Assembly: GCA_965223435.1 (NCBI GenBank)
Contig: CBDCWQ010000023.1
Span: 434,001-498,000, forward strand
DNA from: CBDCWQ01 sp965223435
GTDB taxonomy: Bacteria; Myxococcota; Kuafuiibacteriia; Kuafuiibacteriales; Kuafuiibacteriaceae
Length of the DNA stretch: 64,000 bases
Reading direction: 5' to 3'
Below, piece by piece: positions 43,304 to 51,092 of the stretch. Within the stretch, counting starts at the first letter, position 1; the number at the start of each line of letters is the position of its first letter. The notes beneath the pieces are model-generated. The model searched no databases, was not told the origin of the DNA, and saw only the letters and a program-made list of their open reading frames with translations. A program made the translations under genes and the position numbers.

Positions 43304-44671
43304 CTACGTGGTCAAGTAGGTGCGGGCGATGCTGCCGAGCTGCCGCGGGGTGAGGGGTTTTTTTAGGCAATCGTTGACTCCGAGGCGCAGGAACTCGCTC
43401 CGAAGGGTCTCATTCCACTCGGCGGAAACGATGACAACCGCCGAAGTGTCGAGGATGCCGGCGGCCCTCAGCCCCCGGATGAATCCGTAGCCGTCGAATC
43501 CAGGGATGTCCGAGTCGGCGATGATGAGGTTGGGGCAGCGGCTCTTGGCCAGCTCCAGTGCAATCAGGCCGTCGGTGCAGTGACTGCACTCTGCGTCCGG
43601 CGTGGCGACTTCAAAGGCCAACTGGTACAGCGAAACGACCTCGGGATCATTGTCGATGAAGAGTGCTTGGGGGTCGGTTTTGAGGCTATCGGTTTGGTAG
43701 TCTGGCCTCGCAGAATCCAACGCTTCGATGAACGCGGAACAGCTTCGGAAGCGCCGTTTGGGGTCCTTGGCGAGGGCCAAAGAAAGGACTTGGTCAAAAG
43801 CCAAGGGAAGATCGCCCCGTATATCGGACACGAGGGGGACGTCTTCCGTAATATGCTTGTTCAGAACCGCATTGATGTTCGCACCTTGGTAGGGGCGCTC
43901 GCCCGTGAGCATTTCGAAGGCGCATACCCCTAGGGCATAGACATCGGCCAGGTGACGCTGGTGCCCGGGAACGCGATCCAGGGTGATGAGCTCGGGCGCC
44001 ATGTACGCGGGGGTTCCGACGAGGCTTGCTTGACCCGGGTTGGCTGCTTGGGCCAGCTCAGCGAGCCCGAAATCGGCGATGACCACCCGGTAGTTGGGGC
44101 CGATGAGCATGTTGCCCGGTTTGATGTCTCGGTGAACAAAGCCGTGGCGATGCACGACGTCGAGTCCGGCGGCCGCTTGCCGCAGTATGCCCACGGCGAC
44201 ATCCAAGAAGAGGGCGCCCCCTTCGCCCGTCAGAAGCTCGCGCACCGTCGGGCCCGGCACGTACTCCATGACGATGAGCGGACGGTCTTCGTAGCTTGAT
44301 AGGTCGAACACCTGGACCACATTGTCGTGCCGGACGCGGGCCATGGCGATGGCTTCCATTCGGAAGCGTTCACTGAGCGTGTATTGGTCGTGGGCGCCCA
44401 CCGCGGTTTCGCTTAAGAATTTGACCGCGGCCGGTCGCTCCAGGCGGGTGTCTTGGGCCAGCCACACTTGGCCCATGCCGCCTTCCCCGATCTGTTCGCC
44501 GATTCGGTAACGCTCAGCGATGATGGTTCCCGGTGCGAGTTCGAAGGATATCTTGCGATTCTGGCGTTCGACTGTAGGCAAGGTGTTGGCCAACGAATCG
44601 CTGGCTTTGAGCGTGTGTTTTGCGGTGCGGCCGAGGCGCAGGGTCACCGTTTGATCTCGAAGATTCCCCAT
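43304..44671 (-). CDS. Ser/Thr protein kinase with C-terminal receiver domain
   Basis: Residues ~55-320 are a Hanks-type kinase: IGEGGMGQVWLAQD (glycine loop), AAVKFL (Lys), FVHRDIKPGNMLI (catalytic loop), IADFGLAEL, GTPAYMAPELI and DVYALGVCAFEMLTGERPY. All catalytic residues are present. Residues ~335-455 form a response-regulator receiver: ALFIDNDPEVV, the phosphoacceptor aspartate in NLIIADSDIPGFDG, VVIVSAEWN, and the lysine in DCLKKPLTPRQ. No membrane helix is seen. A kinase whose activity or partners are set by aspartate phosphorylation is implied; such fusions are known in Myxococcota. It is convergent with the nucleotidyltransferase gene. Confidence 0.92.
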   Translation of the reverse strand: MGNLRDQTVTLRLGRTAKHTLKASDSLANTLPTVERQNRKISFELAPGTIIAERYRIGEQIGEGGMGQVWLAQDTRLERPAAVKFLSETAVGAHDQYTLSERFRMEAIAMARVRHDNVVQVFDLSSYEDRPLIVMEYVPGPTVRELLTGEGGALFLDVAVGILRQAAAGLDVVHRHGFVHRDIKPGNMLIGPNYRVVIADFGLAELAQAANPGQASLVGTPAYMAPELITLDRVPGHQRHLADVYALGVCAFEMLTGERPYQGANINAVLNKHITEDVPLVSDIRGDLPLAFDQVLSLALAKDPKRRFRSCSAFIEALDSARPDYQTDSLKTDPQALFIDNDPEVVSLYQLAFEVATPDAECSHCTDGLIALELAKSRCPNLIIADSDIPGFDGYGFIRGLRAAGILDTSAVVIVSAEWNETLRSEFLRLGVNDCLKKPLTPRQLGSIARTYLTT

Positions 44672-44790
44672 CGATGCGTGCTTTTTTGAAAAACAACTGT
44701 AGCGGGCCTGGCTCTATCGATAAAGTTGTAAAACCCGTGAGACCCAAGGAGAGGGGGCTTCCCCCATGACGCGCGGGTGTTCGCTCCGGA

Positions 44791-45483
44791 TCACGGATGG
44801 GTGAGTCCTTCGATGTAGGCGCCGATGTTTGCCACTTCGCGATCCGTGAGCCGATCGGTACCGAAAAAGGGCATCCAATTGTTTTTGTCGCGGAAGCCTC
44901 GCAAAAGGCCGGTGCCTTCGCGGGTCTTTTTGGCAACTTCAATTGCGTCTTTCCCGAAAAGGGTGGGGCCCAAGCCGCGGCCCCCATGGGGATGGCACTG
45001 GTGGCACGCCCGGAAAAACAGCATACGGCCCTTGATGCGGTCTCCTCCCTTATACTTTTCACGATCGTAGTCGAGGTTGGCCTCCAGGCCCGGGCGGATG
45101 CGAAGGCGCTGGCGAGAGGCCGAGGGCGGGGAGATCGACATCAAGAAGTGGTCCATGTCGGTTCGTCTTCGCCCGCGAAGCCCCACCCCGCCCTGGAAGA
45201 TCTGCACGCAGACATCGACCGCCTCTTTGAGGGTGCGGTACGTCGAGCGTTTTGTCTCTCCGCGCCATGCTTTGCGCATGCCGACGCTGTACAGGGTGTG
45301 CCCAGCCCGAATGCGGCCGTCGCCTCGCTTGGGCTCGTCGCGTACGGTGGCATGGCAGTCCGCGCACGCGACACCGTTTTTTCCGATGCTGGGGTCGTGG
45401 AACAGCTGGCGGCCTCGGTCACGCGCCCCCGGAACCTGTTGGGGCAGGCTGAGGACCAGACATATCGACAACAGCATCGTCAC
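44791..45483 (-). CDS. Dihaem cytochrome c
   Basis: A short signal peptide (TMLLSICLVLSLPQQVPGA) is followed by two haem-binding CxxCH sites: GVACADCHATV and RACHQCHPHGG. The first half resembles the oxidised-sulfur or methylamine-type cytochromes with the segment HTLYSVGMRKAWRG; the second half has a class I c-type fold with GRGLGPTLFGK and a late methionine in NWMPFFGTDRLTDREVANIG. It should carry electrons in the periplasm. The redox partner is not evident nearby. It follows the SprT-like gene by 25 bases. Confidence 0.85.
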   Translation of the reverse strand: MTMLLSICLVLSLPQQVPGARDRGRQLFHDPSIGKNGVACADCHATVRDEPKRGDGRIRAGHTLYSVGMRKAWRGETKRSTYRTLKEAVDVCVQIFQGGVGLRGRRRTDMDHFLMSISPPSASRQRLRIRPGLEANLDYDREKYKGGDRIKGRMLFFRACHQCHPHGGRGLGPTLFGKDAIEVAKKTREGTGLLRGFRDKNNWMPFFGTDRLTDREVANIGAYIEGLTHP

Positions 45484-45508
45484 ACCCTATGCCTAGATCC
45501 CCGATGTG

Positions 45509-46378
45509 TCAGTATCGGAGTAGGCGAGGCAGGTTTTTCGCTTCCCACCGTCGGGCCCGTTCATAGGCGTGGAACTGGCGTTCATCCTTGAGGAAGTTTG
45601 GCGTGTGGATGCAACGCCGTTCGCCCGGATGTTCCTCGACGCCGTGCCGTTCGTGAAGCATTTCGTGAAAGACGACCGATTCGACAAAATAGCGGGGCAC
45701 AAAGTCTTGGTCGAGGGCCGGGTGCAACCGGATCAAGCGACGCTCGTCGCAGTAGGAGCCGAGCCGGATGCTATTGCGTCTCTTTTTGCGGGGCGCGCGA
45801 CCCCAGGTGATCTGGGCTCGGACGCGGTCTTGAAAGTAGCGCTGGTTGAGCTGTGCGAAGATGAGGCGGAGGTCGTAAACCAGGCCGATGGGTTGCAGAT
45901 CTTCGACCCGGGCCAAAGTACGTGGAAGGCGGCTTCGGTTGTTCTCGATCCACCGGTCGATGCGCGTACAGTCTCGCGCACTGGCCGTTCCGCCAATGTA
46001 CCGTCCGACCGCCTCGAGTGTTTTGTCAGAGGCCTCCGAGAAAATCGAATGAATACGAACATATAGTACGCCTCGCCGGCTGCGGTATGAGATCATGGTT
46101 GAACGATTTTCGGTCAGGGTCACCATGGTCTTGGGGCCGAGCACCGCCCTCAAGATCTGTTCGACTCTGATTTTTCCGGGGATGGTCGGGCGGGCGAGTG
46201 CGTCCTCTGTGGCAACGCGTTTGGGCTGTGGCCTCGGTTGGGGCGGGGCGACTGACTGTTTGGCGTGGGTGTCGGTTTCCTCCAGCCCGACCCGAGTGGG
46301 CTTCGGCGGCGTGAAAAAAAAAGCGAGTTGCTTCGTTCCCACTCCCTGAGGGGTACCCAAGCTAGACCCTGGAGCCAA
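45509..46378 (-). CDS. SprT/YgjP-like zinc metalloprotease
   Basis: The C-terminal ~150 residues match SprT-like peptidases: LRLIFAQLNQRYFQDRVRA, ITWGRAPRKKRRNSIRLGSY, and the zinc-binding helix VVFHEMLHERHGV (HExxH), with CIHTPNFLKDERQFHAYERA supplying a third ligand region. About 130 residues precede it, of which the first ~60 are proline- and basic-rich and probably disordered. The start is uncertain: the longest frame uses a TTG, and a GTG lies 12 codons in. SprT-like enzymes cut DNA-protein crosslinks or act as stand-alone proteases. The gene diverges from amrA. Confidence 0.72.
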   Translation of the reverse strand: MAPGSSLGTPQGVGTKQLAFFFTPPKPTRVGLEETDTHAKQSVAPPQPRPQPKRVATEDALARPTIPGKIRVEQILRAVLGPKTMVTLTENRSTMISYRSRRGVLYVRIHSIFSEASDKTLEAVGRYIGGTASARDCTRIDRWIENNRSRLPRTLARVEDLQPIGLVYDLRLIFAQLNQRYFQDRVRAQITWGRAPRKKRRNSIRLGSYCDERRLIRLHPALDQDFVPRYFVESVVFHEMLHERHGVEEHPGERRCIHTPNFLKDERQFHAYERARRWEAKNLPRLLRY

Positions 46379-46456
46379 GGGGCTTCAAGCGGGATAGATG
46401 TCTTTTTTCGTCGCGGCGACTACAGTGTTTGGGTTGGATTGTGCTACTGAGGAGGC

Positions 46457-47026
46457 ATGCTCCAGCCATCGTGCAAACAGGAGCTTTTGGCTCATGCGCG
46501 CCGATCCGTGGCGGCGGCGGCCGTCGAAAAACGGCCCCCGACCCCGCCGGGACGCGAGGTCGACGCGGCGCTCGATCGCCCTTCTGCCGCGTTTGTGACC
46601 CTCCATGACCGAACGGGCCACGTGCGGGGGTGCGTGGGGACCACGGCCTTTACCAAGCCTCTGGGTGCGGTGGTGGGCGAGATGGCGAGGGCCGCAAGCC
46701 AGCGTGATCCTCGGTTCAGCCCGGTCCGGCCCGAAGAGGTGGAAGACCTAAGGATAGAGATTTCGGTGCTCTCCCCGCCGTCCCTGGTGGGCTCCATCGA
46801 TGAGGTCGAGATCGGCCACCACGGTCTCTTGGTTGAGGGGCATGGCCGGCGCGGGCTGCTCTTGCCCCAGGTTGCTCGGGAGCGGGCGTGGGACCGGGCG
46901 ACTTTCGCGCAAGAAACATGCCGAAAAGCGGGGCTGCCGAGCGCAGCGTACCTGGACGATGACGTCTCCTTGTACTGCTTTATGGCCGAAGTGTTCATGG
47001 AGCCAACCCGTGGCCTATCGAAGTGA
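46457..47026 (+). CDS. amrA: AMMECR1-domain protein (AmmeMemoRadiSam system protein A)
   Basis: An AGGAGG lies just before the ATG. The 189-residue product is an AMMECR1 domain: AAFVTLHDRTGHVRGCVGTT, MARAASQRDPRFSPVRPEE, LRIEISVLSPP, and RGLLLPQVARERAWDRATFA. The RGCVGT and GLLLPQVAxExxW motifs are diagnostic. In many bacteria the protein pairs with a Memo-like protein and a radical SAM enzyme; neither is in the window. Function is thought to involve radical chemistry on an unknown substrate, but this is not settled. Confidence 0.87.
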   Translation: MLQPSCKQELLAHARRSVAAAAVEKRPPTPPGREVDAALDRPSAAFVTLHDRTGHVRGCVGTTAFTKPLGAVVGEMARAASQRDPRFSPVRPEEVEDLRIEISVLSPPSLVGSIDEVEIGHHGLLVEGHGRRGLLLPQVARERAWDRATFAQETCRKAGLPSAAYLDDDVSLYCFMAEVFMEPTRGLSK

Positions 47027-47035
47027 GCCTAGGCA

Positions 47036-48328
47036 TTAAGTGCCGCTCAGCTCGAGTCCCGTTCGGTCCGTCAGCCCGTCCACCGGCGCGCTTTGGGCGG
47101 CTGCGAACGCGGGAAAAAAGGTGGCCAAGGTTGCAAAGAACATGGCGCCGGCCGTGATCGCAGCAAGTTCAATGGGCTTCACGACCATCGGCAGATGCTC
47201 GAGATAGTACACGCGGGGATCAAGTTTGAGCCCGTATTTTTGGAGGACCGCGCAGGTTGTGAGTCCCAAGAGGAGACCGAGGGTGCAGCCCACGAAGCCC
47301 ACGATCTGGCCGTCGAGGACAAAAATGCTCAAGATCGAACGATTGTTTGCGCCAATGGATTTCAGAACCGCGATCTCTCGGGTTTTTTCAATCACCAGCA
47401 AAATCAGTGTGGCCATGATGTTGAAGGACGCGACCACCACGATGATAAACAACATGATGCTGATCCATTTTTTTTGGTCGCGAACTGCGCCGAAAAGGGC
47501 TCGGTTGGTGTCGGACCAGTCGCGAACCTCGTAGGCCAGGGGATCGTGGGGTGTGATTTGCCGCGCGGCGCGGTTGACGGTGGTCAATGAGGTCATGGGA
47601 TCGGTGGTCCAGACCTCAAGGCCCGTCACGGTTCCGTAGAGGCCAAAGAATCTTTGGGACTCGGAAAGATTGATAAACACCATGCGGGAGTCAAACTCGT
47701 GCACCCCCGAGTGGAAGATGCCGGCTACTCTGAAGTTGCGGGTACGGGCTTCGCCACCTTGTCCGCCGTACGGGGAGATGACGCTGACCGGTTGCCCCAC
47801 TTCGGCATGGAGTCTCTCTTGAAGGTCGGTTCCGAGCAGGATGCCGGGAAGCGTCAGCCGGTTCGCGGCGGATGCGGTATCTGTGAGAACGTCTAAGGTG
47901 ACGCCGTTCATGTACTTGGCGAGCGGTGTGTGTTGTGCCTTCTCGGGGTCAATACCCTTGATGGCGACGCCTTCGGCGCTTTTGTCGGTCTGCACAATGA
48001 CTTCGCTGTACACGAAGGGTGCGACATGGCGGACGCCAGGTTTTTGGTGAAGCGCCTCGGAGACCTCTTCGTGGTCGCGGAAGACGTCATGGTTCCGGAT
48101 GATGACGCTGTGGGCGTTGATGCCGAGCAGTTTTTCGAGAAACTCGGCCTCAAAACCATTCCATACCGACGTCACCACCGTGAGGGCAGCCACGCCGAGG
48201 GCGACGCCTAAGGTGGTCAGCTGGGTGGTCATGGAGATTCCGGCTTTTCGCCGCGCCCGCATGTACCGAAGAGCAATAGAGACCTCATAGGGCATCTGCA
48301 CCAGAGGGGCATACAGGCAAAGCTTCAT
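47036..48328 (-). CDS. Lipoprotein-releasing ABC transporter permease (LolC/LolE)
   Basis: The protein begins with a cytoplasmic segment YEVSIALRYMRARRKAGISM, then a first membrane helix, a long periplasmic domain (RHVAPFVYSEVIVQTDKSAEG, GILLGTDLQERLHAEVGQPV, EFDSRMVFINLSESQRFFG), and three further helices around MLFIIVVVASFNIMATLILL, IAVLKSIGANNRSILSIFVLDG and the C-terminus. This is the MacB/LolC topology that pulls lipoproteins from the inner membrane with LolD. The ATG at 48328 is my choice; a GTG at 48349 and an ATG at 48295 are alternatives. No lolD is adjacent. Confidence 0.9.
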   Translation of the reverse strand: MKLCLYAPLVQMPYEVSIALRYMRARRKAGISMTTQLTTLGVALGVAALTVVTSVWNGFEAEFLEKLLGINAHSVIIRNHDVFRDHEEVSEALHQKPGVRHVAPFVYSEVIVQTDKSAEGVAIKGIDPEKAQHTPLAKYMNGVTLDVLTDTASAANRLTLPGILLGTDLQERLHAEVGQPVSVISPYGGQGGEARTRNFRVAGIFHSGVHEFDSRMVFINLSESQRFFGLYGTVTGLEVWTTDPMTSLTTVNRAARQITPHDPLAYEVRDWSDTNRALFGAVRDQKKWISIMLFIIVVVASFNIMATLILLVIEKTREIAVLKSIGANNRSILSIFVLDGQIVGFVGCTLGLLLGLTTCAVLQKYGLKLDPRVYYLEHLPMVVKPIELAAITAGAMFFATLATFFPAFAAAQSAPVDGLTDRTGLELSGT

Positions 48329-48360
48329 GCTTATCCAGCCTGTTCTCACGAAGAGGTCAG

Positions 48361-48423
48361 TGGGTCCCGGTCCCTGGGTCCCGGTCCGGCTTTGCCGGAC
48401 CGGGACCCAGGGACCGGGACCCA
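48361..48423. repeat. Perfect long palindrome: 30-bp arms, 3-base loop
   Basis: Bases 48361-48390 are the exact reverse complement of 48394-48423, with a TTT loop. Each arm is itself a near tandem repeat of a ~14-base unit (TGGGTCCCGGTCC). The element lies between the divergent starts of lolC/E (48328) and rseP (48508), so it can fold on both transcripts or as a cruciform. It is too perfect to be chance. It may belong to a dispersed repeat family or act as a boundary between the two promoters. Confidence 0.9.
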
Positions 48424-48507
48424 GGGACTGGCTTTGACAAACGGGGGAGCTTCTGTCGTGTTCTCGCGGGTGAGAAGGCTTCGTATGGTTTGGGCTCGGG
48501 GTGAGTT

Positions 48508-49560
48508 GTGGAATCGATAACCGCGGTGGTGGGTGCGATTTTGGCGCTCGGCGTGCTGATTACGGTGCACGAGGCGGGGCACTATTGGGCCGCGCGGCTG
48601 AGCGGCATGTCGGTGCGGCGGTTTTCGGTGGGGTTTGGGCCTGCGATTTTTCGGACCACTTGGGACGGGACGGAGTTTCAGTTCGCGCTCTTGCCGCTTG
48701 GGGGGTACGCTCAGATTGATGGTCTGAGTCCCCAGGACGGGTCCGATCCGAATGCGCCGGAGAGTTATCGCAACAAACCATTTCATCTTCGGTTTCTGAC
48801 GGTTCTGGCGGGGCCCGTGGCCAACTATGTGTTGGCGTTTGGGCTGCTGTTCTTGTTTCATGCTTGTTTTTTTTATGATGCCCGTCCCCCGGTCCGGGTG
48901 CTGAAGGTGGCGCCTGGTTCGGGGGCCGAAAAGGCGGGGCTTTTGGTGGGGGACTTGGTCCTCGGGACCGAAGACGCTCTTTTTGAAAGCCTGGCGGATT
49001 TGTCCAAGGCGGTGGATAAGGCACAGGATCAGCCGTTTGTTCTGAGGCTTACGCGCGATGGTGTCTCCAAGCGGGTTGAAGTTCAGGCCCAAAAAAAGGG
49101 CGACCGATATCTTTTGGGGATTGGTTATGAGGGGGCAACCCGGGTGGTTCAACCCAAAGGGCTGCGCGAGGGGGCCCGGGCCGCGGCGGCCGAGGTTTGG
49201 GGGGTGTCGGCCCGGATTGTGCAGATGTGCGCGCGGGGTATCGCGGGTCTGCTGGGGCTGGGGCCGCGGGAGCCGGTGGCCATCAGTGGGCCGGTCGGCG
49301 TCGTCGGCCAGTTGGCGTCGGAGCTCACCCGGTCTTGGCTCGGTGCGATGCGGGGGATTGCGTTTATCTCCATCAGCCTTGGGGCGTTCAACCTTTTCCC
49401 CATCCCCGCGCTCGATGGTTCGCGCCTGCTTTTCCTGGGGGTGGGGCTGATACGTCGCCGCGAAATCGAGCCGAAATTCGAGGCCTTGGTTCACAGTATC
49501 GGGTTTGTACTCCTTTTGGGGCTCCTGATCTTGGTCTCGATTGCGGACATCTTCGGGTGA
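48508..49560 (+). CDS. rseP: Site-2-type intramembrane zinc protease RseP
   Basis: The GTG-initiated product has the zinc motif in the first helix, LITVHEAGHYWAARLSG, the conserved FGPAIFRTTWDGTEFQFALL and PLGGYAQIDG segment, one PDZ domain (APGSGAEKAGLLVGDLVLG), and the second active-site helix NLFPIPALDGSRLLFLG with the third zinc ligand. RseP cuts anti-sigma factors and signal-peptide remnants within the membrane. The protein has 350 residues, shorter than E. coli RseP because it holds one PDZ domain. It starts the block that runs into rpsP. Confidence 0.94.
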   Translation: MESITAVVGAILALGVLITVHEAGHYWAARLSGMSVRRFSVGFGPAIFRTTWDGTEFQFALLPLGGYAQIDGLSPQDGSDPNAPESYRNKPFHLRFLTVLAGPVANYVLAFGLLFLFHACFFYDARPPVRVLKVAPGSGAEKAGLLVGDLVLGTEDALFESLADLSKAVDKAQDQPFVLRLTRDGVSKRVEVQAQKKGDRYLLGIGYEGATRVVQPKGLREGARAAAAEVWGVSARIVQMCARGIAGLLGLGPREPVAISGPVGVVGQLASELTRSWLGAMRGIAFISISLGAFNLFPIPALDGSRLLFLGVGLIRRREIEPKFEALVHSIGFVLLLGLLILVSIADIFG

Positions 49561-49648
49561 GAATGCTTGACAAACCCGCTGGCATCCGCGATTCACCGCC
49601 TTCTCATTTCATGTGCGGGTGGGCAGAACACCTGGAGGATCGGACTTC

Positions 49649-50146
49649 ATGCTAACCCTGAGGCTTGCGCGCGCCGGAACCAAGAAACGGCCGTTTTATC
49701 ACCTCGTCGCCACGGATTCGCGAAATCCCCGCGACGGTCGATTTCGTGAAAAGCTTGGCTATTATCATCCGGGTCAAAAGACCCTGGTCTTTGATCAGGA
49801 CCGTATTCAGTACTGGTTGGGGGTAGGGGCGCAGACTTCGTCTTCCGCCTCGCGTCTGATCAAGTACGCTAAAAAGCACGGGAACTCGCCGCTTCCGAAA
49901 AAGGGCGCTTCGGCCAAGGCGCCAGAGGCGCCCAAGGCGGCTCCGGCCCCGGTCAAAGCGGCCGAGAAGAAGCCGGCGGCACCGAAGGAAGCCGCGCCGA
50001 CCGAGGCGGCCAAGGAGGCGGAGCCCCCGAAGGAAGCAGCGTCAGCTAAGGAAGGGGCGTCCGGTGCGGACCCTGCCGCTTCCGGGGCGGAAACTGCGGC
50101 CAAAGAGGCTGCGTCTGACAAGGACCCTGCGGGCGACAAGGCGTAA
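49649..50146 (+). CDS. rpsP: 30S ribosomal protein S16 with long Ala/Lys/Glu-rich C-terminal extension
   Basis: The ATG at 49649 is preceded by GGAGG. Residues 1-80 are S16 (MLTLRLARAGTKKRPFYHLV, RNPRDGRFREKLGYYHP). The remaining ~85 residues are a low-complexity tail of Ala, Pro, Lys and Glu, for example AKAPEAPKAAPAPVKAAEKK. Such tails occur in S16 of deltaproteobacteria. The gene opens the rpsP-khpA-rimM-trmD-rplS run. Confidence 0.95.
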   Translation: MLTLRLARAGTKKRPFYHLVATDSRNPRDGRFREKLGYYHPGQKTLVFDQDRIQYWLGVGAQTSSSASRLIKYAKKHGNSPLPKKGASAKAPEAPKAAPAPVKAAEKKPAAPKEAAPTEAAKEAEPPKEAASAKEGASGADPAASGAETAAKEAASDKDPAGDKA

Positions 50147-50236
50147 TGCACGCCTGTTTGGGCCCACGTGCAAGGATGCATCGTCGCACGGAACTCTCTT
50201 TACACCGTACGGCCAACGCTCCGGGAGACTCGGCGA

Positions 50237-50467
50237 ATGAAAGATCTGATTGAGTTTATAGCGAAGTCTTTGGTGGACACACCGGATTCGGTAGAGGTCA
50301 CAGAGTTTGGTGATGAGGAGGCTTCCATCATCAAGCTTAAGGTTTCCAAGGACGATCTGGGCAAAGTGATCGGCAAAAAGGGCCGGACAGCCAAGGCCAT
50401 GAGGACCATTCTTTCGGCGGCGGCGATGAAGGTCGACAAGCGGTCTACCCTAGAAATCATTGAGTGA
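50237..50467 (+). CDS. khpA: KH-domain RNA-binding protein KhpA
   Basis: The ATG at 50237 follows GGGAG. The 76-residue product is a single KH domain with the RNA-binding loop DDLGKVIGKKGRTAKAMRTI (GxxG). KhpA binds RNA with KhpB/EloR and is linked to cell elongation and translation control in several bacteria. It overlaps rimM by eight bases, and its position between rpsP and rimM is the conserved one. Confidence 0.95.
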   Translation: MKDLIEFIAKSLVDTPDSVEVTEFGDEEASIIKLKVSKDDLGKVIGKKGRTAKAMRTILSAAAMKVDKRSTLEIIE

Positions 50468-51092
50468 GCCGTCTCAGCTTGACCCTCCGTTGACCGGGCC
50501 TCAGCGGCCTGAGACGTTTTTTGTCATCGGGAGGCTTGGGAAGCCGCACGGCGTTCGGGGCCACATCACTTTTCGGCGTTTTCGGCCACGGCTCGAGGGG
50601 CTCTTTGCCTCCGATGATCAGCCGGAGTCGCACAGCGAAGATGCGGGGCCGGTCGAGCTTGTGAATCCCGACCAAAGTCGAAGTCTCGCCACCGTGAAAG
50701 AAGCGAGGTGGTTCGACGATTGCGGGGCCGTCTTGTCTCTAGCCGGGGTGACGACCCGGGACCAGGCGGAGGCTTTACGGGGTTCGTCGGTGGCTGTTTT
50801 GGCGGCGCGGCCGCCTCCGATGCTTTGTGATGGGCTGGATGGCTGGCTAGGGGCCCTGGCCGTCGAAGTGGACGGCGAGCGGGTGCTTGGCCGGATCGTT
50901 TCTATCCAGGACAACGGTGCGCACCCGATCATGGTCGTCCGAGCGGATGGGCGCGAAAGCGACTCGTCCGAAATCTTGGTGCCGGTGGTGGACGCCTTTG
51001 TCGCGGGAACGGCCTTTGATCCCAAGGGCGAGCTTTCGGTCTTGATCCGTCCGATCCCCGGATTGCTCAGCGCCAACGCCTCCGGTGCCTGA
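50460..51092 (+). CDS. rimM: Ribosome maturation factor RimM
   Basis: The frame starts at a TTG overlapping khpA. The product has the RimM N-terminal domain (FVIGRLGKPHGVRGHITFRR) and a PRC-barrel-like C-terminal domain (DGLDGWLGALAVEVDGERVL, ILVPVVDAFVAGTAFDP). RimM helps to assemble the head of the 30S subunit. Gene order supports the call. It overlaps trmD by eight bases. Confidence 0.9.
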   Translation: MSEPSQLDPPLTGPQRPETFFVIGRLGKPHGVRGHITFRRFRPRLEGLFASDDQPESHSEDAGPVELVNPDQSRSLATVKEARWFDDCGAVLSLAGVTTRDQAEALRGSSVAVLAARPPPMLCDGLDGWLGALAVEVDGERVLGRIVSIQDNGAHPIMVVRADGRESDSSEILVPVVDAFVAGTAFDPKGELSVLIRPIPGLLSANASGA

